Of a DNA stretch of 34,623 nucleotides, positions 18,254-26,461 are shown in pieces. The position numbers were made by a program, and so were the translations under genes. How positions within the stretch are numbered: position 1 is the first letter of the stretch; each line of letters begins with the position of its first letter. Location: contig JAHFFP010000005.1 of assembly GCA_023247895.1 (NCBI GenBank), positions 1 to 34,623 of the forward strand, written 5' to 3'. The stretch is from Candidatus Omnitrophota bacterium. Lineage in GTDB: Bacteria > Omnitrophota > Gorgyraeia > Gygaellales > UBA12090. The notes beneath the pieces were generated by a model. That model made no database searches and was not told the DNA's origin. It worked only from the letters and a program-made list of their open reading frames with translations.

Positions 18254-19108
18254 ATGGATTTTTTAAAAGAAGTATTATTAGAGAAGCAAAAGGCGGTAAA
18301 AGAGGCAAAACGGGTTTATCCTGAAGATGAACTGCGTAAGAAATTGGAGGAGCCGCGCATCTACAGGCCTTTTAAGCAGGCAATAAGCGAGCCGGGGAAA
18401 CTGCATATTATCGCTGAGATAAAAAAGGCTTCGCCGTCAGAAGGGCTGTTCAGGGAGCATTTTGACCCTGTCCAGATATCCCGGCTTTATCAAAATGCGG
18501 GGGTAAGCGCGGTATCTATTTTGACAGAAGAAAAATATTTTCAGGGAAAGATTGCCTATCTTAATCAAGTGCGTAAGATTATCGAACTGCCCATTTTAAG
18601 GAAGGATTTTATTTATGAGCCGTATCAGCTCTACGAATCTAAATTCTTTGGGGCTGACGCCGTGCTTTTGATTGCTGAAATTTTAAAAGAGGGAAAGCTT
18701 TCCGAGTTTCTTGCTTTAGCCAAAAGGCTTGAGCTGGATTGCCTGGTTGAAGTGGCCAGTAGAGTTGAACTTGCGTACGCGCTTACGCAAGGCTCTGAGA
18801 TTATCGGAATAAATAACCGCAATCTTCATAGCCTGGAGGTGGATACGAAATTAGCCGCCTCGTTAGTAAAAGATATTCCCGAAGGTAAGGTTATCGTGGC
18901 AGAGTCAGGGATCAAGACCCATCGCGAATATGAAGCTTATAAGAAACTCAAAATGAATGCCCTTTTAATCGGCAGTGCCTTTATGAAGGCAGAAGATATT
19001 AAACAAAAAATAAAAGAGGTTGTTGATGGCAAAGAGCCTAAAAAGAAGAAAACGGCTCAAAAGGTAAAACCTGAGAAAGTTAACCGCAAAAGGGCAAGCA
19101 AAAAGTGA
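18254..19108 (+). CDS. trpC: indole-3-glycerol phosphate synthase with Lys-rich C-terminal tail
   Basis: 284 aa; IAEIKKASPSEG, LRKDFIYEPYQLYES, IGINNRNLHSLEVD, VAESGI. Confidence 0.94.
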   Translation: MDFLKEVLLEKQKAVKEAKRVYPEDELRKKLEEPRIYRPFKQAISEPGKLHIIAEIKKASPSEGLFREHFDPVQISRLYQNAGVSAVSILTEEKYFQGKIAYLNQVRKIIELPILRKDFIYEPYQLYESKFFGADAVLLIAEILKEGKLSEFLALAKRLELDCLVEVASRVELAYALTQGSEIIGINNRNLHSLEVDTKLAASLVKDIPEGKVIVAESGIKTHREYEAYKKLKMNALLIGSAFMKAEDIKQKIKEVVDGKEPKKKKTAQKVKPEKVNRKRASKK

Positions 19109-19746
19109 TATCTCAACAGAAGGCGGAGAAGGCAAAGGTAAAGATTTGCGGAATAACTAACCTTGAGGATGCCCTCGCCGCTCAGGAAGCAGGCGCGGAC
19201 GCACTTGGCTTTGTGTTCTATCCTAAAAGCCCGCGATACATGAGGCCTCAAGGCGCGCGCAAAATCATTTCTTGCCTCAAGAAAAAAATCAAGAAAATCG
19301 GAGTCTTTGTCAATCCTTCGTTGCCATATGCCAGGCGCATTGCTTACTCTTGCTATTTGGATATGCTCCAGTTCCATGGGGAAGAGCCGGCGGCATTTTG
19401 CCAGAATTTCCCTGGATATAAGATAATTAAGGCATTTAGAATTAAAAATAAAGAGAGTTTAGAATCCCTTAAGGAATATAGAAGAGTTAATTATTATTTG
19501 TTCGATGCTTTTCATAAGGATGCCTTCGGAGGCACAGGGAGAAAATTCAAGTGGACGTTACTTAAGAACCTTCAAATTGAGAAGCCTTTTTTTCTCTCCG
19601 GAGGATTAACTATCCAAAATGTTGTTTTTGCGGTTAATGCCCTGCGTCCTGATTGGGTAGATGTTTCAAGTGGAGTGGAAGTGTCTATAGGAATTAAAGA
19701 TAAGAATTTGATAAAAGAATTTATTGCCAAGGTAAAGGGGACATGA
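19105..19746 (+). CDS. trpF: phosphoribosylanthranilate isomerase
   Basis: 213 aa, GTG start overlapping the trpC stop; VKICGITNLEDALAAQEAGADALGFVFYPKSPR, LSGGLTIQNV, VDVSSGVE. Confidence 0.94.
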   Translation: MISQQKAEKAKVKICGITNLEDALAAQEAGADALGFVFYPKSPRYMRPQGARKIISCLKKKIKKIGVFVNPSLPYARRIAYSCYLDMLQFHGEEPAAFCQNFPGYKIIKAFRIKNKESLESLKEYRRVNYYLFDAFHKDAFGGTGRKFKWTLLKNLQIEKPFFLSGGLTIQNVVFAVNALRPDWVDVSSGVEVSIGIKDKNLIKEFIAKVKGT

Positions 19747-21140
19747 CAGCAACTATTACTTTTTGCGGCGGGGTGCGTACGGTTACCGGCTCAAGCCATT
19801 TGCTTGAGGTGGAGGGAGAAAGGATAGTTATTGATTGCGGCTTATTCCAGGGCCATCGCGAAGAGTTCTATAAAATTAATTCACATTTTTGTTTTAACCC
19901 CGTATCAATTGATGCCCTTGTGACTTCGCACAGCCATATTGACCACTGCGGAAATCTGCCTAATGTGGTAAGAAATGGTTATAAAGGAAAGATTTTCGTT
20001 ACCAAACCTACCAGGGATCTTATGAAACTGATGCTTTTAGATAGCGCCAAGATTCAGGAGGAAGATATCAAGTTTGTAAATAAGATTAACGCCCGCAGGG
20101 GGCTCCCTCTTCGTCAGCCATTATACACCATTGAAGATGCCACGAAGGCATTAAAGAAACTCAGGGCAATGGATTATCGTAAGAAATTTAAGCTCACGCC
20201 CCATATCAGTTGCGCCTTTTATGACGCAGGGCATATCTTAGGTTCATCGATACCTCTTTTAGAGATGCGTTCTCATAATCAAACCATGCGAATGGCCTAT
20301 TGCGTTGATTTGGGGCGTAATGGTATCCCTTTGCTAGAAGATCCCGATATCTTGGAAAACATAGATTATCTTATTATTGAAAGCACCTACGGAGGAAGAG
20401 CCCATGAGTTAATTGCCGATGCCAAAATGCAGCTAGCAATGACTATTAATCGCACGCTAGAGCGGGGGGGGAAAGTAATCATTCCGGCGTTTGCCCTTGA
20501 GCGTACCCAGGAAGTAGTCTATTACTTGGGGCAGTTAATAAAGGAAAAAATAATTACACAGGTTCCTATATATGTAGATAGCCCTCTCGCTTGTAATATT
20601 ACGGATGTATTTATGGAAAATAGCGCAAGCCTTGACGATGAAGCTAAGAGCCTGATACGTAAAAAGGCCGATCCTTTCGGCCTTAATTCCATCCGCTATA
20701 TTCGAGATAATGAAGAATCAAAAAAGCTCAATTCTGATAAACAGCCGATGATTATTATTTCAACCTCCGGCATGTGCGAGTCAGGAAGAATCCTGCATCA
20801 TCTGCGCAATAATATTGAGGATGAGCGTAATACCATCGTGGTCGTTGGGTACATGGCAAAGAATACCCTTGGCAAAAGGATAGTTGAGCGCCATAAAAGG
20901 GTAAAGATTTTTGGCGAGAGTTTCGAGCTTAAGGCAGAGGTTGAGGTCATCAATGCCTTTAGCGCCCATGCGGATAAGAATGAATTGCTCGAGTATGTCC
21001 TAAAAACCAAAGGCAGGCTCAAGAAAATCTTTATTGTGCATGGGGATATGGACCAATCTGAGGCCTTGGCTTTGAACCTGAAGAATAACGGTTTCAATGC
21101 CTATATCCCTAAGAAGTTTGAAACTGTAGCATTACCTTAG
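19743..21140 (+). CDS. MBL-fold/beta-CASP RNA-processing exonuclease (COG1236-type)
   Basis: 465 aa; SHSHIDHCGNLP, DAGHILGSS, IIESTYGGR, ISTSGMCESGRILHHLRN, FSAHADKNELLEYV. Confidence 0.88.
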   Translation: MTATITFCGGVRTVTGSSHLLEVEGERIVIDCGLFQGHREEFYKINSHFCFNPVSIDALVTSHSHIDHCGNLPNVVRNGYKGKIFVTKPTRDLMKLMLLDSAKIQEEDIKFVNKINARRGLPLRQPLYTIEDATKALKKLRAMDYRKKFKLTPHISCAFYDAGHILGSSIPLLEMRSHNQTMRMAYCVDLGRNGIPLLEDPDILENIDYLIIESTYGGRAHELIADAKMQLAMTINRTLERGGKVIIPAFALERTQEVVYYLGQLIKEKIITQVPIYVDSPLACNITDVFMENSASLDDEAKSLIRKKADPFGLNSIRYIRDNEESKKLNSDKQPMIIISTSGMCESGRILHHLRNNIEDERNTIVVVGYMAKNTLGKRIVERHKRVKIFGESFELKAEVEVINAFSAHADKNELLEYVLKTKGRLKKIFIVHGDMDQSEALALNLKNNGFNAYIPKKFETVALP

Positions 21141-21190
21141 TATGCATAGAGGGCCTATTTGCTTTGGATTTTAGGAACCTATAAGGAGGC

Positions 21191-21219
21191 TTGAAAAAAG
21201 TTTATTTTTAAGGTATACT
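21191..21219 (+). promoter_or_regulatory. sigma70-type promoter for the candidate ncRNA
   Basis: TTGAAA - 17 nt - TATACT. Confidence 0.7.
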
Positions 21220-21225
21220 TTAATT

Positions 21226-21415
21226 AGGAAGGCAGAGAGAGAAGTAGAAGGTGGACTTTGAGGTATTCTGCTTTCCACCGGTAAAGGCAAGCCTCGAGAG
21301 TGAAGTAGAGGCGAAGCAGAGATGCAAGAAAACGAAGAAGGTGATGGAAAGGCTCACCTTTATCGGTAGTTTCTATGAGAATACGAAAGCACCCGATTTC
21401 TCGGGTGCTTTTTTA
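21226..21415 (+). ncRNA. candidate structured ncRNA or leader of unknown family
   Basis: Promoter plus terminator, no plausible ORF between; helices 21250-21255/21274-21279, 21267-21273/21314-21320, 21291-21295/21308-21312, 21338-21344/21354-21360 and 21278-21287/21357-21366. Confidence 0.65.
21386..21415 (+). terminator. intrinsic terminator
   Basis: aaagcacccga-tttc-tcgggtgcttttttatttt: perfect 9-bp GC-rich core stem followed by a T run. Confidence 0.88.
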
Positions 21416-21479
21416 TTTTAGGGGCAATGTATTTATGCTATACTTATCGAAGATGAAATATAATGAAATTAGGAAAACT

Positions 21480-22628
21480 ATGAAAAAACTTATTTTCTGC
21501 GTAAGTATCCTTACAGTACTGTTACTATCAATTTCTTATTCAATAAAGCCTTTAGTGTTATCTTTTGCTAAAGTAAAGATAAAAGATACCTTTAGCGCAA
21601 GCGCGGTTTCTATCCGGGATTGCGAAGTTAACCCTTTACGAGGAGTTGTCTTCTCCAATATAGAAATTAGACGAGGCAGTCTGTATGATTTTAAGCTACA
21701 AAAGCTAAAGATTGCATATGCGCTGCCGCATATAATCAAAGGTGCTATTTCAAAAGTATCTTTGGAAGGCGCAAGTATCAAAGTGAATATGGGAAATAAG
21801 GATATCCATGAATTCCTTACCTATTGCAACTTTTCTTCTAAAGGAACAGCTTTCTTCGTAGAGGCCTTAGAGTTGTCAGAACTAACGTTAGACATAAAGA
21901 GCGCTAATGTCAATATCGGCGCCCATGTTTCATTGGATTTTTCTTTGGCAAAACGCACTTTAGATTTTATTGATTTAGAAATTAGCCAATTTAATAATAA
22001 TAATATAAACGTGCAGGATTTGAGCTTAAACATAGGCCGTAATAAGGCTCTTCAAGGCCTTTATATAAGAGAAATAGGATACGACAAAATTAAGGTAAAA
22101 GAAGTTAAGTCAAGAGTGAATTATAACGCTGAAGCGATTGCATTTGATCCTTTATCTGCTGAAGTCTTAAAAGGGAAGATAAATGCGGTGGTGAATGTAA
22201 CCTTGGGAAAAACAATCGCCTACACCCTTGACTTGAAGGCGTGTAATCTGGACTTAGAGAATTTAGCCGAAGATTTGAGATTGGTTGAGAAATTTCAAAT
22301 GAGCGGAAAAGTGGGAGGAAGCCTTAAGGCTAAGGGGCAAGGGTTGGCAATAAGTATTATTGAAGGAGCATTTTCCATAACAGAGCCTGGCGGTGTCTTG
22401 AGTATTAAGGATAAAAAGGTTATTGAAAACATCGCACGAAGCTCCAAAATGCCCTACGAGATATTAGTAGAAGGTTTTAAGAATTACCGCTATAATAATG
22501 GAAAGGTTGCTTTGGCGTTACAAGGAAGCGATGTGGTTCTCTCTGCCGCTTTTGAGGGAGATGCGGGGAATCGTGGTTTTGATATCAGATGGCATAATCC
22601 CGGATTTTTCAATATAGGAAAGGAGTAG
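21480..22628 (+). CDS. AsmA/YdbH-like envelope protein with N-terminal membrane anchor
   Basis: Start revised to ATG 21480 (MKKLIFCVSILTVLLLSISYSIKPLV, SD AGGA); AsmA-like beta-rich repeats; C-terminal LVEGFKNYRYNNGKVALALQGS resembles YdbH C-terminal segments. Confidence 0.65.
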   Translation: MKKLIFCVSILTVLLLSISYSIKPLVLSFAKVKIKDTFSASAVSIRDCEVNPLRGVVFSNIEIRRGSLYDFKLQKLKIAYALPHIIKGAISKVSLEGASIKVNMGNKDIHEFLTYCNFSSKGTAFFVEALELSELTLDIKSANVNIGAHVSLDFSLAKRTLDFIDLEISQFNNNNINVQDLSLNIGRNKALQGLYIREIGYDKIKVKEVKSRVNYNAEAIAFDPLSAEVLKGKINAVVNVTLGKTIAYTLDLKACNLDLENLAEDLRLVEKFQMSGKVGGSLKAKGQGLAISIIEGAFSITEPGGVLSIKDKKVIENIARSSKMPYEILVEGFKNYRYNNGKVALALQGSDVVLSAAFEGDAGNRGFDIRWHNPGFFNIGKE

Positions 22629-22631
22629 GCA

Positions 22632-23216
22632 ATGAAGATGATTTTTCTGATGCTTTGGGCATTCGCAATGGCTTTTGGCTGTGCAAGGATAAAGGTAGAA
22701 GCTCCTAAGGAGCCGATAAAGATGGATATCTCGATGCGCCTCGATATTTATCAGCATGTGGCCAAGGATATTGATAATATTGAGGATATGATTTCAGGCC
22801 CTTCAAAACAAACAAAACCAAATAATTCCCAGAGTAAGTTGTTTGATTATCTTATGCCTTGTGCTTATGCCCAGGAGGCCTTAAGCCCTGAAATAGAAGC
22901 CGCGGTATCCGGGCGTAAACAGAGGCGCGCGGAATTAGTAACTTGGGAGCAAAAAGGCGTGGTGGGAGAAAATAGCTTAGGCTTGGTGGTGATAATGGCC
23001 TCTGAAAGCGTGGATGGTTTGGTAAAGGAATTAGTGAATGCCGAAAATAGCGATCGAATGGTTATTTATCAGTCGGTGTCAAAGAAGAATAATGTCCCTA
23101 TAGAAGAGGTGCAAAGATTATACGCTAAACGCCTTCAGGATGACGCACCGGCAGGTACGCCGATAGAGATTTTAAGCGAGAAGAGCGTAACCTATGAGTG
23201 GGCAATAAAAAAATAG
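22632..23216 (+). CDS. YnbE-like lipoprotein fused to YdbL-like (DUF1318) domain
   Basis: 194 aa; N-terminal GCARIKVEAPKEPIKMDISMRLDIYQHVAKDIDNIE (YnbE-type) and C-terminal GVVGENSLGLVVIM..VDGLVKELVNAENSDRMVIYQSVSKKNNVPIEEVQRLYAKRL (YdbL-type). Confidence 0.7.
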   Translation: MKMIFLMLWAFAMAFGCARIKVEAPKEPIKMDISMRLDIYQHVAKDIDNIEDMISGPSKQTKPNNSQSKLFDYLMPCAYAQEALSPEIEAAVSGRKQRRAELVTWEQKGVVGENSLGLVVIMASESVDGLVKELVNAENSDRMVIYQSVSKKNNVPIEEVQRLYAKRLQDDAPAGTPIEILSEKSVTYEWAIKK

Positions 23217-23251
23217 GAAGGAAGATAACGGTTAGCTTATATGGTTATCAA

Positions 23252-23279
23252 TTGCAAAGTTTACATGGTCTGTTATAAT
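23252..23279 (+). promoter_or_regulatory. extended -10 sigma70-type promoter upstream of the HtpX-like gene
   Basis: TTGCAA - 16 nt - TATAAT, with TGT immediately before the -10. Confidence 0.65.
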
Positions 23280-23398
23280 GGGTAAAAAATACGTTACATG
23301 GTTATGGAGCGGGAAACGTTTGAAGGTGAACGTTGAAGGCAGGAAATAAACAAGCCTACGTAACCGTTTGACGAATATGACGTAAGGAAGGAGTAGAA

Positions 23399-24373
23399 AT
23401 GTCATTAGCCGGTTTAAAATTAAGAATGGCGCTTTTAGTAGCTATTCTCTTTAGTATTGTATATGGTATCGTGGTTGCGGTGGGATATTCTTTAGGTATA
23501 GCCAATTTTTGGTTTTACCTTTTCATATCGTTGGTGATGCTTTTTATCCAATATATGGTTGGCCCAAAACTTATTGAGTGGAGTATGCGTATAAGATATG
23601 TAAACGAGCCGGAATATCCGCAGCTTTATGCAATAGTAGGTGATTTAGCCGTCAAAGCAAAAATACCCATGCCAAAAATTGGGATTGCGGATGTGGCTGT
23701 TCCTAATGCCTTTGCCTTTGGCCGTTGGAAGAGCGATGGGAGAGTGTGCGTTACCAGAGGGATTATGAGTTTGTTGAGTGAAGATGAACTGCGCGCAGTG
23801 TTAGGCCATGAGATTTCGCATCTTAAAAATAGGGATGTGCTTACGATAACCTTGCTTTCAGTTATCCCGATAGTCTTATACAGAATTGCCATAAGCACGC
23901 TGTATTACGGAGGCAATCGCAGGCGAGAGGGAGGTAGTAATGCTGCCTATATCGGTATGGCGGCAATGCTTTTCTATTTTATTACCAATCTCTTGGTCTT
24001 GTACGCCTCAAGGATTAGAGAGTATTTTGCTGATAGGGGTGCGGTGGGGTTAGGGTGCGCGCCTAAGAATTTGGCTTCTGCATTATACAAACTGGTGTAT
24101 GGATCAGCAAGAATGGATAAAGAAAGTTTGAGAGAGGTGGAAGGGCTCAAAGCCTTTTTTGCCAATGACCCTTCTCGGGCGCTTAATGAAATCAAGGAAT
24201 TGCGGCAAGTGGATTTGGATAAGTCAGGGACTATCGATGCAAGCGAATTAGCAGCCTTAAGCAAAAAACAATTGAAGGTCGGTTTTGCCGAAAGGCTTTT
24301 AGAGATAATGAGCACCCATCCGAATATGCTCAAAAGGATCAAACAATTGTCAACATACAAAATAGGAACATAA
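23399..24373 (+). CDS. htpX: M48 zinc metalloprotease, HtpX-like, with C-terminal EF-hand loop
   Basis: 324 aa; LGHEISHLKNRDV (HExxH), membrane segments, REYFADRGAV; DLDKSGTIDASE near the C-terminus; SD AGGAG. Confidence 0.87.
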   Translation: MSLAGLKLRMALLVAILFSIVYGIVVAVGYSLGIANFWFYLFISLVMLFIQYMVGPKLIEWSMRIRYVNEPEYPQLYAIVGDLAVKAKIPMPKIGIADVAVPNAFAFGRWKSDGRVCVTRGIMSLLSEDELRAVLGHEISHLKNRDVLTITLLSVIPIVLYRIAISTLYYGGNRRREGGSNAAYIGMAAMLFYFITNLLVLYASRIREYFADRGAVGLGCAPKNLASALYKLVYGSARMDKESLREVEGLKAFFANDPSRALNEIKELRQVDLDKSGTIDASELAALSKKQLKVGFAERLLEIMSTHPNMLKRIKQLSTYKIGT

Positions 24374-24376
24374 TTA

Positions 24377-24447
24377 TGGGTCTATAGTCCATGGTCAATA
24401 GTCGATAGAAAGATTAAGGAAGGCTATAGCCTATTGATTATCGACCC
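24377..24447. repeat. heptamer array F between htpX and trpB
   Basis: gggtctatagtccatggtcaatagtcgataga ... ggctatagcctattgattatcgaccc; inverted arms, 7-nt units. Confidence 0.88.
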
Positions 24448-24464
24448 TTATATTTTTAATAAAT

Positions 24465-25655
24465 ATGCTACCAGATAAATCAGGCCATTTTAACGGTTTT
24501 GGGGGGAAGTTTGTTCCTGAAGTGTTGATGTCCGCACTTTCTGAGCTTGAAAAAGAATACCAAAAGGCGAAGAAGGATAAGGCATTTAGAAAGGAGCTGG
24601 AGTATTACCTTTCTTGTTATTGTGGAAGGCCTACCGCGCTTTATCCTGCCCGTAATTTAAGCAAGGCGTTAGGTGGGAAATTACGAATTTATCTTAAACG
24701 CGAAGACTTGTTGCATACCGGAGCGCACAAGATAAATAATACAATAGGCCAGGCTTTGCTTGCCTTGCGCATGAAGAAGCCTCGGGTGATTGCTGAAACA
24801 GGGGCAGGCCAGCACGGAGTAGCTACGGCTACCGTGGCAGCGCTTTTTGGTTTAGCGTGTGATATCTTTATGGGTGAAGAAGATATTGTGCGCCAGGAAT
24901 TAAACGTCTTCCGTATGAAACTCTTAGGTGCGAGAGTGATTCCCGTTACCGCAGGAAGCAAGACCCTAAAAGATGCGATGAATGAGGCAATCCGCGATTG
25001 GGCAACCAATGTGCGTCATACCCACTACATTATTGGTTCAGTGGCAGGGCCTCATCCTTATCCTATGATGGTGCGGGATTTTCAATCGATAATCGGCAAA
25101 GAGGCAAAACAGCAGATTCTGGAAATGGAAGGGCGACTGCCGGATTATTTGGTTGCTTGCGTGGGAGGCGGCAGCAATGCCATGGGTTTGTTCCATTCCT
25201 TCTTTAGGAATAGGCAAGTGAAATTTATCGGAGTTGAGGCAGCAGGTTTAGGGCTGCATACTTCGCATTATGCGGCGACTTTAACTAAAGGAAGGGTGGG
25301 AGTGCTGCACGGCTCAAAAAGCAAGGTGCTTCAAGATAAAGACGGCCAGATTGCTATTGCTCACTCAATAGCTGCCGGGTTAGATTATCCCGGGGTAGGC
25401 CCTGAACATAGTTATTATCAAAAGATAAAGCGCTCTGAGTACGTAAGCGTGGCTGATAGCCAAGCCTTAGAAGGCCTAAAGTTGCTTTCAGAGAGTGAAG
25501 GCATTATCCCTGCGCTTGAAACTGCCCATGCGGTATATTATCTTAAGGAATTAGTCAAGAAAGTAAAATCAAAGAAGATTGCCATACTTTGTCTTTCAGG
25601 CAGGGGCGATAAGGATATCGGGATAGTCAGGCAGCATATCAAATTCCGGGTGTAA
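24465..25655 (+). CDS. trpB: tryptophan synthase beta chain
   Basis: 396 aa; [64 protein letters not shown]. Confidence 0.96.
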   Translation: MLPDKSGHFNGFGGKFVPEVLMSALSELEKEYQKAKKDKAFRKELEYYLSCYCGRPTALYPARNLSKALGGKLRIYLKREDLLHTGAHKINNTIGQALLALRMKKPRVIAETGAGQHGVATATVAALFGLACDIFMGEEDIVRQELNVFRMKLLGARVIPVTAGSKTLKDAMNEAIRDWATNVRHTHYIIGSVAGPHPYPMMVRDFQSIIGKEAKQQILEMEGRLPDYLVACVGGGSNAMGLFHSFFRNRQVKFIGVEAAGLGLHTSHYAATLTKGRVGVLHGSKSKVLQDKDGQIAIAHSIAAGLDYPGVGPEHSYYQKIKRSEYVSVADSQALEGLKLLSESEGIIPALETAHAVYYLKELVKKVKSKKIAILCLSGRGDKDIGIVRQHIKFRV

Positions 25656-25672
25656 TGTATGGGCTATAGGTA

Positions 25673-26461
25673 ATGAACAGAATTGACGCAAAGTTTAAAG
25701 AATTACAATCTAAGGGTAAGAAGGCGCTTGTTGTTTATATCACCTGCGGATATCCCGATATAGCTATCACTGAAAAGTTGGTTTTTGAGCTTGCTAAAAG
25801 AGGCGTGGATATTATTGAGTTAGGGGTGCCTTTTTCCGACCCTCTTGCGGACGGCCCCATGATTCAGGAGGCCTCTGCGTATGCCTTAAAAAAGAAAATC
25901 AATCTTCATCATATCTTTTCCTTGGTCAAGCGCATAAGGGCAAAAAGCCAGATTCCTCTTTGCCTCATGGGCTATTATAATCCTGTATTTTCTTTTGGAC
26001 AGGTTAATTTTGTCAACGAGGCAATAGTCAGCGGAGTTGATGGGGTAATCATCCCTGACCTTCCGCCTGAAGAAGACCTTTGGTTAGTTTCTTTAGCTAA
26101 AAAGGCAAGCCTAAAAACTATCTTTTTTCTCTCTCCCACGAGTTCTTTAGAGCGGATAAAATATATCAGTAAAGTTTCAACCGGTTTTATTTATTATGTT
26201 TCACTCACCGGGGTAACCGGAGCAAGGCAGGCCTTGCCTGAGGATTTAAAACAGAACATCACAATGATTAAACACTATACCAAAAAGCCTGTATGTGTTG
26301 GTTTTGGCATATCTAATGCCCAGCACGTGAAAGAAGTCCTGAGAATTGCAGATGGGGCAATTGTGGGAAGCGCAATAATGAAGGTGATAAAAGATACTAT
26401 GGGTAAGGGGAATGTAGTCGAAAAAATAGGAGCCTTTACAAGGAGTTTAAGAAATGTATGA
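25673..26461 (+). CDS. trpA: tryptophan synthase alpha chain
   Basis: 262 aa; VVYITCGYPD, IELGVPFSDPLADGPMIQEAS, GVIIPDLPPEE, YYVSLTGVTGARQ. Confidence 0.95.
   Translation: MNRIDAKFKELQSKGKKALVVYITCGYPDIAITEKLVFELAKRGVDIIELGVPFSDPLADGPMIQEASAYALKKKINLHHIFSLVKRIRAKSQIPLCLMGYYNPVFSFGQVNFVNEAIVSGVDGVIIPDLPPEEDLWLVSLAKKASLKTIFFLSPTSSLERIKYISKVSTGFIYYVSLTGVTGARQALPEDLKQNITMIKHYTKKPVCVGFGISNAQHVKEVLRIADGAIVGSAIMKVIKDTMGKGNVVEKIGAFTRSLRNV

Noticed and set aside
21226-21415. Assignment of the ncRNA to 6S, SRP, RNase P or tmRNA
   Set aside because: Size is compatible with 6S, but I could not see the 6S central bubble architecture, the SRP GGAAGCAG apical motif, RNase P core motifs or a tRNA-like tmRNA end.
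24998-25207. Short + strand ORF inside trpB, and similarly 290-496 and 31193-31381
   Set aside because: Out-of-frame overlaps entirely within trpB, cooS and argS with no RBS or recognisable domain.
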